From: Nocardia anaemiae NBRC 100462 | Lineage (GTDB): Bacteria; Actinomycetota; Actinomycetes; Mycobacteriales; Mycobacteriaceae | NCBI RefSeq assembly: GCF_001612725.1 | Contig: NZ_BDAZ01000016.1 | Coordinates: 1 to 64,000, forward strand | Direction of reading: 5' to 3' | Length of the DNA stretch: 64,000 bases | Shown here: piece after piece, positions 1 to 9,323 of the stretch | Position numbering within the stretch: the stretch's first letter is position 1 | Layout: each line of letters begins with the position of its first letter | Made by a program: the position numbers and the translations under genes | Notes under the pieces: generated by a model | Database searches by the model: none | Told to the model about the DNA's origin: nothing | The model's input: only the letters and a program-made list of their open reading frames with translations

Positions 1-1481
1 ACGTTCCAGATGAACGGCAGCATCGACGCGCCGAGGATGAAGGCGCCGATCGTGGAAATGGTGTTGAGCGTGGTGAATCCGTCAGTGGGCAGGTAGTCGG
101 CGTAGCGGCGCGGCATACCTTCTGCGCCGAGCCAGTGCTGCACCAGGAAGGTGGTGTGGAAGCCGACGAGTGTCGTCCAGAAGTGCCACTTGCCCAAGCG
201 CTCGTCGAGCATCCGCCCGGTCATTTTCGGGAACCAGAAATAGATCCCCGCGAATGTCGCGAACACGATGGTGCCGAAGAGCACGTAGTGGAAGTGCGCG
301 ACCACGAAGTACGAGTCCGTCACGTGGAAGTCCAGCGGCGGTGAGGCGAGGATGACACCGGACAGGCCGCCGAAGAGGAAGGTGACCAGGAAGCCGAGGG
401 AAAACAGCATCGGTGTCTCGAAGGTCAGCTGGCCGCGCCACATGGTGCCGATCCAGTTGAAGAACTTCACACCGGTCGGGACGGCGATCAGGAAGGTCAT
501 GAACGAGAAGTACGGCAGCAGCACCGCACCGGTGGCGTACATGTGGTGGGCCCACACCGCGACCGACAGCGCGCCGATGGCCAGCGTCGCGTAAACCAAT
601 GTGGTGTAACCGAATAGCGGCTTGCGACTGAATACCGGGAAGATCTCGGTGACGATGCCGAAGAACGGCAGCGCGACGATATATACCTCGGGGTGCCCGA
701 AGAACCAGAACAGGTGCTGCCACAGCACGACGCCACCGGTACCGGAATCGTAGATGTGAGCGCCGAGATGGCGGTCATAGGCCAGCGCCATCAGAGCCGC
801 GGTCAGAATCGGGAAGGCAAGCAGGATCAGGATGCTGGTGACCAGGATATTCCAGGTGAAGATCGGCATCCGGAACATGGTCATACCGGGGGCGCGCAGG
901 CAGACCACCGTGGTGATCATATTGACGCCGCCGAGGATGGTGCCGACACCGGAGACCGCCAGCCCCAGGATCCACAGATCCGCGCCCGCTCCCGGCGCGT
1001 GCTCGATGGTGCTCAGCGGGGTGTAGCCGGTCCACCCGAAATCGGCGGCGCCGCCGGGCGTGACGAAGCCCGCCGTGGCGATGGTGGCGCCGAACAGGTA
1101 CAGCCAGTAACTGAGGGCATTGAGCCGGGGGAACGCCACATCCGGCGCGCCGATCTGCAGCGGCAGCACGCAGTTGGCGAAGCCGAACAGGATCGGCGTC
1201 GCGTAGAACAGCAGCATGATCGTGCCGTGCATGGTGAACAGCTGGTTGAACTGCTCGGTCGACAGGAACTGCATACCGGGGCGTGCCAGCTCGCCGCGCA
1301 TCAGCAGCGCGATGAGACCACCGATGAAGAAGTAGGTCATCGCGCTGGTCAGGTACATGACCCCGAGCACCTTCGGATCGGTGGTCGTGAGCATTTTCCA
1401 GAAATAGGAGCCCTTCGGCCCGACCCGCTGCGGATAGGGCCGTACAGCCTCGAGTTCGGTCGTAACCACGGCCGTCGCCAC
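1..1481 (-). CDS. ctaD: Cytochrome c oxidase subunit I (aa3 type), 3' end outside window
   Basis: Catalytic membrane subunit of the aa3 terminal oxidase, which reduces O2 to water and pumps protons; in actinobacteria it works with the bcc complex. About 493 residues are visible, read leftward off the window edge, so the C-terminus is missing. The haem a3/CuB signature [12 protein letters not shown] is intact and the N-terminal [15 protein letters not shown] stretch resembles mycobacterial CtaD. The only plausible in-frame start is GTG at 1481, because an in-frame TAG lies about 45 bases upstream. The ribosome binding site is weak. Its neighbours are copper handling genes, which fits the CuB centre. 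Identity is near certain. Confidence 0.96.
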   Translation of the reverse strand, partial: MATAVVTTELEAVRPYPQRVGPKGSYFWKMLTTTDPKVLGVMYLTSAMTYFFIGGLIALLMRGELARPGMQFLSTEQFNQLFTMHGTIMLLFYATPILFGFANCVLPLQIGAPDVAFPRLNALSYWLYLFGATIATAGFVTPGGAADFGWTGYTPLSTIEHAPGAGADLWILGLAVSGVGTILGGVNMITTVVCLRAPGMTMFRMPIFTWNILVTSILILLAFPILTAALMALAYDRHLGAHIYDSGTGGVVLWQHLFWFFGHPEVYIVALPFFGIVTEIFPVFSRKPLFGYTTLVYATLAIGALSVAVWAHHMYATGAVLLPYFSFMTFLIAVPTGVKFFNWIGTMWRGQLTFETPMLFSLGFLVTFLFGGLSGVILASPPLDFHVTDSYFVVAHFHYVLFGTIVFATFAGIYFWFPKMTGRMLDERLGKWHFWTTLVGFHTTFLVQHWLGAEGMPRRYADYLPTDGFTTLNTISTIGAFILGASMLPFIWN

Positions 1482-1675
1482 CTTCCGATCGCTGATCAGC
1501 CTTGTCCGGATTATGCGCCTTTTCTATCTCCGACATGCGCGCTTTGCACCATTGCCGCACTCGTTTCTACGCTTGGCTCCCAGCATATTCCGGTTGTGGT
1601 CGCGTTCCGCGCGTAGGCAAGATCCGGTGTCGCGGGCATGCCGCAAACGGTGGTGTGCGGCGTATCACGAGTAAC

Positions 1676-1697
1676 GGCTAACGATTGGCTAACGATT
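1676..1697. repeat. Tandem 11-bp direct repeat upstream of the Cys-rich gene
   Basis: GGCTAACGATT occurs twice in immediate succession (1676-1686 and 1687-1697), 64 bases before the start of the gene at 1761 and about 195 bases upstream of ctaD on the other strand. Abutting 11-bp direct repeats, one helical turn each, are typical of response regulator sites in actinobacteria. The regulator is not known. Confidence 0.5.
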
Positions 1698-1760
1698 GTT
1701 GGAGTGTGGGGACGCACGTGGTCACCGCATTCCGGATCGAGCCGTAGGGAGGCATTGCCG

Positions 1761-2045
1761 ATGGATATCGCCTCGGCCCCAACGATTTTCGAGGATGTCG
1801 TCGAATCGTTGGACCGACTGCCCGGCTGCACCTTCCGCTTCGACAATGTGCCCTGCCGACATCGCGCCGAATGGCATATCCGACGACGCCGCTGCTGTCA
1901 GCCCAGCGGCGTCGACCTCATGTGCGACACCTGCTATTTCCGCATCCACTGCTTCTTCGCCATGGGCGTGCGATTCCAATGCGCCGGGTGCGGTGCGCGC
2001 TCGGATACCTTCGGCGCCATGTATCCCGTCGCTGTTCGGCTGTGA
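1761..2045 (+). CDS. Small Cys/His-rich protein, possible metal-binding knuckle
   Basis: A 94-residue protein of unknown function. It has a good ribosome binding site (AGGGAGG, 8 bases before the ATG). Cysteines are frequent: one near residue 18, then C-R-H, a C-C pair, C-x-x-C (MCDTC), a lone C in IHCFF and C-x-x-C (CAGC). This pattern suggests one or two zinc or copper knuckles. No signal peptide or membrane segment is visible. It lies between ctaD and the CopD-CtaG fusion, divergent from ctaD, so a copper or respiration role is possible but only by position. An upstream in-frame start at 1638 lacks a ribosome binding site. Confidence 0.7.
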   Translation: MDIASAPTIFEDVVESLDRLPGCTFRFDNVPCRHRAEWHIRRRRCCQPSGVDLMCDTCYFRIHCFFAMGVRFQCAGCGARSDTFGAMYPVAVRL

Positions 2046-2186
2046 CGCCTGCCGGATCCGCCATGTGATCTGCGTCGCACCGGTCGACGCCCGGGAACCA
2101 GCGTCGGGCCGCGGCCGACCTGTGTGCGAGGGCTGGCACCTCCATCGCCCGTCGCGGCTCTCCGGTATCGAGGATTGGTGGAAAAC

Positions 2187-4133
2187 GTGCAGGTCAAGCG
2201 ATCGCTCGAGCACGTCGTCTGGCTGATCGCGGTGATAGCCGCCGCTGCACTCGTGCTGGCATCGGTGCTCGCGGCCGGTGATATGCCCTACCGGTCGGCG
2301 GGTATCGCGTATCCCGGGTTTTTGGATGTCCTGCTCTATGTCGCGCTGCGGGTGGTCGCCGCGCTGGCGGGCGCGTTCACTCTCGGTGCGTTGATCTATG
2401 CGCTGTGTTGCACCGCTGTCACCGCGCGCGGTCGGGTCGACGTGGATGGATATGCGGGGGTCCGGGTTGCCGAGCGGGCGAGTCTGGTGTGGTTCGGCTC
2501 GGCGCTGGTTCTGATTCCGGTGAGCGCGGCGAATGTGGGCGGGTTGTCGATGACTGCCGCGCTGGAGCGGGGTGCGGTCGGCGCACTGATCGATGCGAGC
2601 GAGAAGCCGAAGGCGTGGATCGTGGTGGCGGTGCTTGCCGGTGTCGTCGCGCTGCTGACGCGCCTGACCTTGGCGTGGACGGGATTGGTTGTGCCGACCG
2701 TGCTGACGATGATCGCGGTGCTGCCGCCCGCAATGGTCGGCAATGCGGGGGAGGGGCCGAATCACGACTTCGGCACCGGCGCGATGATCATCTTCCAACT
2801 GGCAGTCTCGGTGCTGCCTGGTATGGCGTGGTGTGTGGCGGCACAGGTACGGCGCGACGGTGCCGAGGTGGCGACCGTGGTTCGGCGATACGTGTTCATC
2901 GGGTTGTTGTGTCTGGCCGCGGCCACGCTCACCGGGCTGGCGCTCGGTGCCATCCTGTTACCGTGGTCGGCGCTGTTCAGCACGGGCTACGGTCGGCTCG
3001 CGCTGGTGGTCGTCGGCTCGGGCGTCGCGATCGGCATTACCCTGAGAAGGGTTGTCGCCGAACCTGATTCGAGCGCCCTGATCGCAGGAACGGGCGCGCT
3101 GTCCGTCCTCGCGACGGCCGCCCTGGTTTCGATGGCCGTCCAACCGGCTCCGGCCTTCGCCGATCGCTCGTTCACCGCACAGGAGGTGTTCCTCGGATTC
3201 GATCTACCGGGGGAAGCCGATTTCTGGCGACTGATGACCATGTGGCGCTTCGATATCGTCCTGGGTACGGCCGCTCTCGCCGGTATCGCGCTGTACGCCG
3301 CCGGGGCCGTGCGGCTGCGGCGGCGCGGGGACAGCTGGTCGCCATGGCGCATGCTGTCCTGGACGAGCGGCTGTGTGGCCCTGCTGATTTCGACGTCATC
3401 GGGCATCGGCGCCTACGGCTACGCCATGTTCAGCATGCACATGATCACACATATGGCGCTCAATATGTTCGTACCGGTGCTGCTGGTGCTCGGCGCGCCG
3501 GTGACCCTGCTGCTGCGCACCGTCCCCGCCGCACCCAAGGACGCGGTTCCCGGTGTGCGCGAATGGGTTCTGTGGATGCTGCATTCGCGCCCGACCGCGA
3601 TTCTGGCCCATCCCGGCACCGCGATCACCGCATTCGTGCTCTCGCTCTACGGCCTGTACTTCACACCGCTGTTCGAGAATCTGATCCGGTATCACTGGGG
3701 GCACGTCTTGATGAACGTGCACTTCCTGATCATCGGCTATCTGTTCTACTGGGCCATTATCGGCATAGACCCCGGCCCGCGTCGCCTGCCGCATCTGGGT
3801 CGGCTCGGTATGTTGTTCGCCATCATGCCTTTTCACGCCTTCTTCGGCGTCGCGGTGATGTCGATGAATACCATCATCGGCGAGCGTTTCTACCAACAAC
3901 TCCAATTGCCATGGCATTTGGACCTGATGGCCGATCAGCGGGTCGGCGGCGGCATTGCCTGGGTCTCCGGCGAAATCCCGATCTTGCTGGTCGTCGGTGC
4001 GCTGCTGACGCAATGGGTGGCGCAGGATCGCCGCACCGCCGTGCGCACCGATCGCAAGGACGACGAGTACGCAGACTCCGAACTCGCCGCCTACAACGCC
4101 ATGCTGGAGAAGCTGGCGCAGTCGCGCCGCTGA
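2187..4133 (+). CDS. CopD / CtaG fusion membrane protein (copper import and oxidase assembly)
   Basis: About 648 residues with many transmembrane helices. The first half resembles the CopD copper-transport domain. The second half, from about residue 380, is a caa3-type CtaG domain with the conserved H-M-x-x-H run (MFSMHMITHMALNMF) and the NVHFLIIGYLFYW segment. CtaG proteins help insert copper into the oxidase CuB site and CopD moves copper across the membrane, so the fusion would feed the oxidase encoded next door. Start choice is uncertain: GTG 2187 with GAGGA about 13 bases upstream, or GTG 2178 closer to it. The gene converges on the Cu ATPase gene with only one base between the two stop codons. 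Confidence 0.9.
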   Translation: MQVKRSLEHVVWLIAVIAAAALVLASVLAAGDMPYRSAGIAYPGFLDVLLYVALRVVAALAGAFTLGALIYALCCTAVTARGRVDVDGYAGVRVAERASLVWFGSALVLIPVSAANVGGLSMTAALERGAVGALIDASEKPKAWIVVAVLAGVVALLTRLTLAWTGLVVPTVLTMIAVLPPAMVGNAGEGPNHDFGTGAMIIFQLAVSVLPGMAWCVAAQVRRDGAEVATVVRRYVFIGLLCLAAATLTGLALGAILLPWSALFSTGYGRLALVVVGSGVAIGITLRRVVAEPDSSALIAGTGALSVLATAALVSMAVQPAPAFADRSFTAQEVFLGFDLPGEADFWRLMTMWRFDIVLGTAALAGIALYAAGAVRLRRRGDSWSPWRMLSWTSGCVALLISTSSGIGAYGYAMFSMHMITHMALNMFVPVLLVLGAPVTLLLRTVPAAPKDAVPGVREWVLWMLHSRPTAILAHPGTAITAFVLSLYGLYFTPLFENLIRYHWGHVLMNVHFLIIGYLFYWAIIGIDPGPRRLPHLGRLGMLFAIMPFHAFFGVAVMSMNTIIGERFYQQLQLPWHLDLMADQRVGGGIAWVSGEIPILLVVGALLTQWVAQDRRTAVRTDRKDDEYADSELAAYNAMLEKLAQSRR

Positions 4134-4134
4134 C

Positions 4135-6441
4135 TCAGCGCGCGAACCGAACCTTTCGCAGCCGCAGACTGTTCGAGACCACGAAGAACGACGAGAACGC
4201 CATGGCCGCACCGGCGATCAACGGATTGAGCAGACCGAGCACCGCCACCGGAATGGCGACCACGTTATAACCGAAGGCCCACACCAGATTTCCCTTGATG
4301 GTGCGCAGGGTGGCGTGCGCGAGTTCGATGGCATCGGCAACGGCGGCGAGATCGTCGCGGACCAGGATGACATCGGCGGCGGCGATCGCGACATCGGTAC
4401 CGGCCCCGATGGCCATGCCGAGGTCGGCGGTGGCCAGCGCGGCGCCGTCATTGATGCCGTCGCCGACCATGACAATGCGGCGGCCCTGCTCCTGCATGCG
4501 CGCGATGAGTTCGACCTTGCCCTCCGGCAGCAGTTCGGCGACCACCTCATCGATGCCGATCTCATCCGCGACCGATTGCGCGGCATAGGCGTTGTCACCG
4601 GTGAACATCATGACGCGCAGGCTGAGCGCGTGCAGCCGGGCGATGGCAGCTGCGGCGGTATCCTTCACGGTATCGGCGACCGCGATCACCGCGCGGGCTG
4701 CGCCGTCGATTGCCACGAGTACCACCGTGCGTCCCGCGCGCTCCTCTTGGCGCACAGCCCGACTCAGCTCTTGCGGAACATCGATGCCGCGATCGTTCAA
4801 CAGGCGCAGTCGGCCGACCATGACCTCGCGACCCGCCACCACACCGCGCGCACCCAAACCCGGTAGCGCCGCGAAGGATTCGACCTCGGGCAGGTCCTCG
4901 AGCACCGTCTTCGCGTGCCGAGTGATGGCCGCGGCCACGGCATGTTCGGAGGCGGCCTCCACCGCACCCGCCAACCGCAGCGCCTCGTCCTCGGTCACCG
5001 AATCCGTCACGGTCACTCCGACGACGCTCATCACGCCGTTGGTGACGGTCCCGGTCTTGTCCAGCACTACCGTGTCCACATCGCGGGTGGCCTCGAGCGC
5101 CTGATGCCCCTTGATGAAAATGCCCAGCTGGGCTCCGCGGCCGGAGGCCACCATCAGTGCCGTCGGAATCGCCAATCCCAACGCGCACGGACAGGCGACC
5201 ACGAGCACCGCGAGGGCCGCCGAGGCGGCCCCGTCCACACCGGAACCGAGCAGCCACCAAGTCGCGAAAGTGCCTGCCGCCACGGCGAAGACGAACGGCA
5301 CGAAGACCGAGGAAACCCGATCGGCGACGCGCTGCATGCGCGCCTTCCCGGTCTGCGCCTGCTCGACCAATCGGATCATGCCGGAGAGCTTGGTATCGGC
5401 GCCCACTGCGGCCGCCTCCACGATCAGCCGACCGGTGAGTGCGGTGGTGCCGCCGATGACCGCCATACCCTCGCTCACCTCGACCGGAAGTGATTCGCCT
5501 GTCATGGCGCCGGCATCCACACTCGACTCGCCGGAAACCACCAGGCCGTCGGTGGCGATGGTCTCACCGGGACGTACCACGAACCGCTGGCCCTCGACGA
5601 GTTCGCCGATGGGAATTCGCATTTCGCGATGGTCGGGGGTCAGCACGGTGACCTCGCGGGCCCCGAGCGCGGCCAGCGCACGTAGCGCACTGCCTGCCGA
5701 ACGCTTGGCCTTCGCCTCGAAATATCGTCCGGCGAGCACGAAGGTGGTGACACCCGCGGCGGCTTCGAGGTAGATCGAATCGCCGGACCAGAATGCGTCC
5801 CAAACGCCGTTCGGGGTTTCGGTTCGGTCGGCGTGCAGGAACATGGTGTCCAGTGACCACAGCGTCGCGGTCGTCACTCCGACGGATACCAGGGTGTCCA
5901 TGCTCGCGGTGAAATTCTTCGCACCCGCCAGCGCCTTTCGATGAAATGGGGCGGCCGCCCACACCACGACGGGCAGCGCCAGCGCGGTCAGGATGACCTG
6001 CCAGCCGGTGATTCTGGTGGTGGGGACCATCGCGAACATCACCGATAGATCGGCGAGGGGAAAGAACAGCAGCAGCGCAACAACCAAGCGGCGGAACAGA
6101 TCCCGGACCGCAGCCTCCTCCGGGGCGGAGCAGACCAGCCCGGTGCTCTCGGTTACCGGCTCCGCGCCATAGCCCGCCGCGGCCACCTCGGCGCAGAGTT
6201 GCTCGGCCGAAATGCCCTCGGCCGCATCGACGGTGGCGACGCCGGTCGCATAGTTCACCGAGGCCAGTACACCGTCGACCTTATTGAGCTTGCGTTCCAC
6301 CCGGTTCGCGCAAGCGGCACAGGTCATTCCGGATACCGCGAGCGAAATGCGAATGGTTTCACGTTCCGGACGGAGGAGATCTGGGTCACCGGCCGCCCGA
6401 GCGCCATCCCTCATCGAATCGCTGCGCAATGCTGTGTTCAT
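4135..6441 (-). CDS. Cu(I)-translocating P1B-type ATPase (CopA/CtpA-like)
   Basis: A 768-residue heavy metal pump that exports Cu(I) at the cost of ATP. In order: an N-terminal heavy-metal domain with GMTCAAC, the TGES actuator loop, the intramembrane CPC motif ([15 protein letters not shown]), the phosphorylation site DKTGT, TGDN and the GDGIND hinge. In the last helices YN and M-x-x-SS (MAFSSFF) mark the Cu(I)-specific P1B-1 group. I chose ATG 6441, directly before the metal-binding domain; a longer frame extends upstream over the anti-sigma gene. It lies 16 bases after the anti-sigma stop, so the two are probably one transcript, linking copper export to the SigC system. Confidence 0.95.
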   Translation of the reverse strand: MNTALRSDSMRDGARAAGDPDLLRPERETIRISLAVSGMTCAACANRVERKLNKVDGVLASVNYATGVATVDAAEGISAEQLCAEVAAAGYGAEPVTESTGLVCSAPEEAAVRDLFRRLVVALLLFFPLADLSVMFAMVPTTRITGWQVILTALALPVVVWAAAPFHRKALAGAKNFTASMDTLVSVGVTTATLWSLDTMFLHADRTETPNGVWDAFWSGDSIYLEAAAGVTTFVLAGRYFEAKAKRSAGSALRALAALGAREVTVLTPDHREMRIPIGELVEGQRFVVRPGETIATDGLVVSGESSVDAGAMTGESLPVEVSEGMAVIGGTTALTGRLIVEAAAVGADTKLSGMIRLVEQAQTGKARMQRVADRVSSVFVPFVFAVAAGTFATWWLLGSGVDGAASAALAVLVVACPCALGLAIPTALMVASGRGAQLGIFIKGHQALEATRDVDTVVLDKTGTVTNGVMSVVGVTVTDSVTEDEALRLAGAVEAASEHAVAAAITRHAKTVLEDLPEVESFAALPGLGARGVVAGREVMVGRLRLLNDRGIDVPQELSRAVRQEERAGRTVVLVAIDGAARAVIAVADTVKDTAAAAIARLHALSLRVMMFTGDNAYAAQSVADEIGIDEVVAELLPEGKVELIARMQEQGRRIVMVGDGINDGAALATADLGMAIGAGTDVAIAAADVILVRDDLAAVADAIELAHATLRTIKGNLVWAFGYNVVAIPVAVLGLLNPLIAGAAMAFSSFFVVSNSLRLRKVRFAR

Positions 6442-6457
6442 TCGATTCCGTTCGGTC

Positions 6458-7192
6458 TCAGGCGGCAGGATCTTCGGTCGAGCGCAGATGGCCGGTGCGG
6501 CGGCCGAATCGCGCGACGGGTGGCAGTACGAGATCGGTGGGTGCCGGATTGCTGGTACGCGTCGGCGGTGAGGTTTCGGGTCGGCGAGTGCGATGCACCA
6601 CCACGACCAGCACCAGCGCGGCGACCAGAATGCCGTGCGAGAGCACCCGGGAAATCGGCACAACCCCCGAATACAGATCACCGATGACGAATGCGGTGAG
6701 CGTTGTCACCAGCACGCCGAGCACCGGAAGCACACCGGAGGTGGCGTGCGGCCGCAGCGCGCAGTAGCTGACTCCGATGCCGATCGCCAGGCTCCATGCC
6801 GTCGACTCGTTCATCAGATGCTGGGTCATCGCGGCACCGTGGTGATGGGTCATACCGAAGTCGAATCCGGCGAACTGGCCGATCGCCAGCATGCACTGCA
6901 CGACGCCGAGCAGGCCGAGCAGCATCCTTGCCCATGGCAGCTCGAAAAGTGGTGTCCGCCAACTCGGTCCGCGCGGACGCTGCAACTCGGCGGCGGCGAA
7001 AATGGCGTCGGTGAGGTCTGGTGCGTACGCCGAACCGCCGCGCAGCAGGCGCGAGGTCTCCACGGCGGCCGCGTACCAGGAACAGCACTGTGCGCACTGT
7101 TCCAGGTGTTCGTCGACGCGCGCCGCGGCCGCGGTTTCGCGTTCGCCATCGATCCGGGCCGACAGCGCGGTCCGGCATACCTTGCACTCCAC
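6458..7192 (-). CDS. Membrane zinc-binding anti-sigma factor, putative partner of SigC
   Basis: About 244 residues. The N-terminus carries C3-x-x-C6 and then H29-x3-C33-x2-C36, the zinc-binding anti-sigma (ZAS/zf-HC2) signature, so this domain should sit in the cytoplasm and hold a sigma factor. After residue 85 come roughly five or six transmembrane segments. Between the first two, residues 113-127 form a loop rich in His and Met (MTHHHGAAM...HLM), a plausible copper ligand set. Start GTG 7192 places the first Cys pair at the N-terminus as in relatives, but its ribosome binding site is weak. It is divergent from sigC by 63 bases and followed by the Cu ATPase. Pairing with SigC is inference. 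Confidence 0.8.
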   Translation of the reverse strand: MECKVCRTALSARIDGERETAAAARVDEHLEQCAQCCSWYAAAVETSRLLRGGSAYAPDLTDAIFAAAELQRPRGPSWRTPLFELPWARMLLGLLGVVQCMLAIGQFAGFDFGMTHHHGAAMTQHLMNESTAWSLAIGIGVSYCALRPHATSGVLPVLGVLVTTLTAFVIGDLYSGVVPISRVLSHGILVAALVLVVVVHRTRRPETSPPTRTSNPAPTDLVLPPVARFGRRTGHLRSTEDPAA

Positions 7193-7255
7193 ATCCAGTT
7201 TGTCGTCCGCGAGGACCGCAAAGTTCCCCGGCGCGCAAGGGTTATTGTCGAGCTC

Positions 7256-7822
7256 ATGCCGACGCCCGCCGAGGATGACGAGACGACTCAGCTGGCACTC
7301 GCGGCGGCGCGTGGGGATCGACGAGCTCTGGAAGCTTTTATCCGGGCCACCCAGAAGGATGTCTGGCGGTTGTCGGCCCATCTCACCGAGCTGTCGCGTG
7401 CCGATGATCTGACCCAGGAGACCTATCTGCGCGCGCTGGGCAGTATCAAGCGTTTCGAGGGTCGTTCCAGCGCCCGAACCTGGTTGCTGTCCATCGCGCG
7501 TCGCGTCGTCGTGGATCAGGTGCGGATGGCCGTGGCGCGGCCGAGCATTGCACAGGGCGTCGACTGGGTGGCCGCGGCGGACCGTCAGGTGGCGCGGCGC
7601 GATGGGCTCGCCGACATTGTCGAGCTGAAGCTGCTGCTCGAGGATCTGTCCGCGGAGCGGCGGGAGGCGCTGGTGCTGACGCAGGTGCTCGGGCTGTCGT
7701 ATGCCGAGGCGGCAGCGGTGTGCGGGTGTCCGGTGGGCACGGTACGCTCCCGAGTCGCACGTGCCCGCGAAGACCTCGTCGCCGCAACGCGTTTCGGCGG
7801 TAAGCGTCGCGCCAACGGCTGA
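7256..7822 (+). CDS. sigC: ECF RNA polymerase sigma factor, SigC-like
   Basis: A 188-residue extracytoplasmic-function sigma factor. Region 2 holds ADDLTQETYLRALGSI and the promoter-melting helix SARTWLLSIARRVVVDQVR. Region 4 holds EALVLTQVLGLSYAEAAAVCGCPVGTVRSRVARAR. From memory these match M. tuberculosis SigC closely, including the VCGCPVGT turn. SigC in mycobacteria has been linked to copper homeostasis, and here the gene sits against a Cu ATPase, CopD-CtaG and an oxidase gene. The ATG at 7256 is the only reasonable start. The short divergent interval probably holds both promoters, so the anti-sigma gene and sigC may be co-regulated. Confidence 0.9.
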   Translation: MPTPAEDDETTQLALAAARGDRRALEAFIRATQKDVWRLSAHLTELSRADDLTQETYLRALGSIKRFEGRSSARTWLLSIARRVVVDQVRMAVARPSIAQGVDWVAAADRQVARRDGLADIVELKLLLEDLSAERREALVLTQVLGLSYAEAAAVCGCPVGTVRSRVARAREDLVAATRFGGKRRANG

Positions 7823-7830
7823 CTTCGGTC

Positions 7831-8011
7831 GACCGCTATCGAGACGTCCCGCGACTACCGGAGCCGAACTGGGTTGGTCGACTGGTCGCTGTCGGTGGAC
7901 TCGACGATCGCCCAGGCGCATCAGCACGCGACGAACACAACCCGCCACACAGGGGGCTGGATCGAATTACACGAATCCGGCCGCCTGATCACGGTGTGGG
8001 CCGAGACCTAG
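7831..8011 (+). pseudogene. Relic of an IS5-type transposase
   Basis: The frame from 7877 to the TAG at 8009-8011 reads VDWSLSVDSTIAQAHQHATN, a stretch characteristic of the DDE region of IS5-like actinobacterial transposases. Just before it, in another frame, 7834-7854 reads RYRDVPR, like the earlier Y/W-R-D-(L/V)-P motif of the same family. The distance between them is far too short and the frame differs, so an internal deletion has occurred. No start codon, ribosome binding site or terminal repeats are visible. It fills most of the gap between sigC and the VOC gene. Confidence 0.6.
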
Positions 8012-8021
8012 GCTCGGTAGC

Positions 8022-8468
8022 ATGCAACCCATGGCCATCAAACTCGAGAACGTCGGCATCGCCGTTCGCGACCTCGAAGCAACGATCGCGTTTTTCACCG
8101 ACCTCGGTCTCACGGTCGTCGGCCGTGACACGGTCAGCGGCGAGTGGACCGACACTGCCGTCGGCCTTGATGGCAACCACGCAAAGGTTGCGATGCTCCA
8201 GACGCCAGACGGTCATGGTCGCCTCGAGCTCTTCGAGTACATCCATCCCAAGGCGATCGAGTCGAAGCCCACTCGTCCCAACGAGATTGGTATGCACCGC
8301 GTCGCGTTCTCAGTCGATGACATCGACAAAGCCCTCGAGATAGCCGCGAGGCACGGCTGCCGCCCGCTTCGTGGCGTGGCGACCTATGAGGACGTCTACA
8401 AGCTCACCTACGTCCGCGGTCCCAGCGACATCATCGTGATGCTCGCCGAGGAGCTGAAGAAGAGCTGA
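8022..8468 (+). CDS. VOC (glyoxalase/dioxygenase superfamily) protein
   Basis: A 148-residue single-repeat vicinal-oxygen-chelate protein. It has the typical opening LENVGIAVRDLEATIAFFTDLGL, a central LQTPDGHGRLELFEY with a candidate metal-binding Glu, and a second half IGMHRVAFSVDDIDKALEIA followed by YVRGPSDIIVMLAEEL. Such proteins bind a divalent metal and act on small substrates or antibiotics; the substrate here is unknown. ATG 8022 or ATG 8031 (MAIKLE) could be the start. It begins 10 bases after a transposase relic and stands alone, so it may have arrived by transfer. Confidence 0.85.
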   Translation: MQPMAIKLENVGIAVRDLEATIAFFTDLGLTVVGRDTVSGEWTDTAVGLDGNHAKVAMLQTPDGHGRLELFEYIHPKAIESKPTRPNEIGMHRVAFSVDDIDKALEIAARHGCRPLRGVATYEDVYKLTYVRGPSDIIVMLAEELKKS

Positions 8469-8498
8469 CGGCCGATCGACCCATTCAGGGTGTGTTGA

Positions 8499-9323
8499 TT
8501 ATTGAGCGGCCAAAGGCCTTGCGGCGTAATGCAATCGGACGACACCATCGTCGTGCTGTTCGGCACTGGCATTGACACCGAAGACATCGCGCAACAGCTC
8601 GGGCGTCATGACGCTCAGCACCGCGCCCGCCGCGACGACCTTGCCGTGATCGAGGACGACCAGCTGATCGCAGCAGCGCACCGCCAGATCCAACTCGTGC
8701 AGCACGGCCAGCGTGGTGATACCGGTCGAGCGGACCAGATCGAGCAGTTCGAAGCGCGCGCGCACGTCGAGATGGTTGGTCAGTTCGTCCAGGACGAGCA
8801 GGCGCGGTTGCTGTGCGAGCGCCCTGGCCAGCAGCACCCGCTGACGCTCACCACCCGAGAGCGAGCCGATCGGACGTCCGGCGTAGTCGGTGACACCGGT
8901 ACGCGCCATGGCATCCGCGACCGCCGCATGATCGGCAGCGGTGTCCCGGCTGAATAGCGCATGATGCGGATTGCGGCCAAGACAGACCAGCTCCTCGACG
9001 GTCAATTCCGGTGCACCAGAACCATTTTGGAGAACGGCGGCCGTGTTACGTGCCGCCGCGCGCACCGACATCGCACTGATATCGGTATCGTCGATCAGCA
9101 CCGTGCCCCGCTCCGGTCGCAGCGAGCGATAAATGGTGCGCAACAGCGTCGTCTTACCGCTCCCATTCGGCCCCACCACGCCGACGAACGACCCCGGCGG
9201 CGCATGCAGTGTCACCGCATCCAGCACCCGCGCGCCCCCGAACGCGATAGTCACCCCGGCCACCGTCAACTCGGCGATCCGGCCACCCGGCGACTCGGCG
9301 CTACGGGCGGGTTGCCCGGTCAT
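8499..9323 (-). CDS. Iron-siderophore-type ABC transporter ATPase (FecE family)
   Basis: A 274-residue ATP-binding subunit that powers import of a metal complex. Walker A GPNGSGKT, the signature LSGGERQR and Walker B LLVLDE followed by LTNHLD are all present; the usual EPT after Walker B reads ELT. The LLRTIYRSLRPERG and LGRNPHH segments are typical of FecE/FepC-like ATPases. ATG 9323 has GGAGG at good spacing, and its ATGA overlaps the stop of the permease gene, so the two are translationally coupled. It is the last gene of a three-gene importer and converges on the VOC gene. Confidence 0.92.
   Translation of the reverse strand: MTGQPARSAESPGGRIAELTVAGVTIAFGGARVLDAVTLHAPPGSFVGVVGPNGSGKTTLLRTIYRSLRPERGTVLIDDTDISAMSVRAAARNTAAVLQNGSGAPELTVEELVCLGRNPHHALFSRDTAADHAAVADAMARTGVTDYAGRPIGSLSGGERQRVLLARALAQQPRLLVLDELTNHLDVRARFELLDLVRSTGITTLAVLHELDLAVRCCDQLVVLDHGKVVAAGAVLSVMTPELLRDVFGVNASAEQHDDGVVRLHYAARPLAAQ

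Noticed and set aside
693..1616. A 307-codon plus-strand frame opposite ctaD
   Set aside because: It is antisense to a highly conserved oxidase gene, is rich in Gln, Arg, Asp and Gly, and has no family features.
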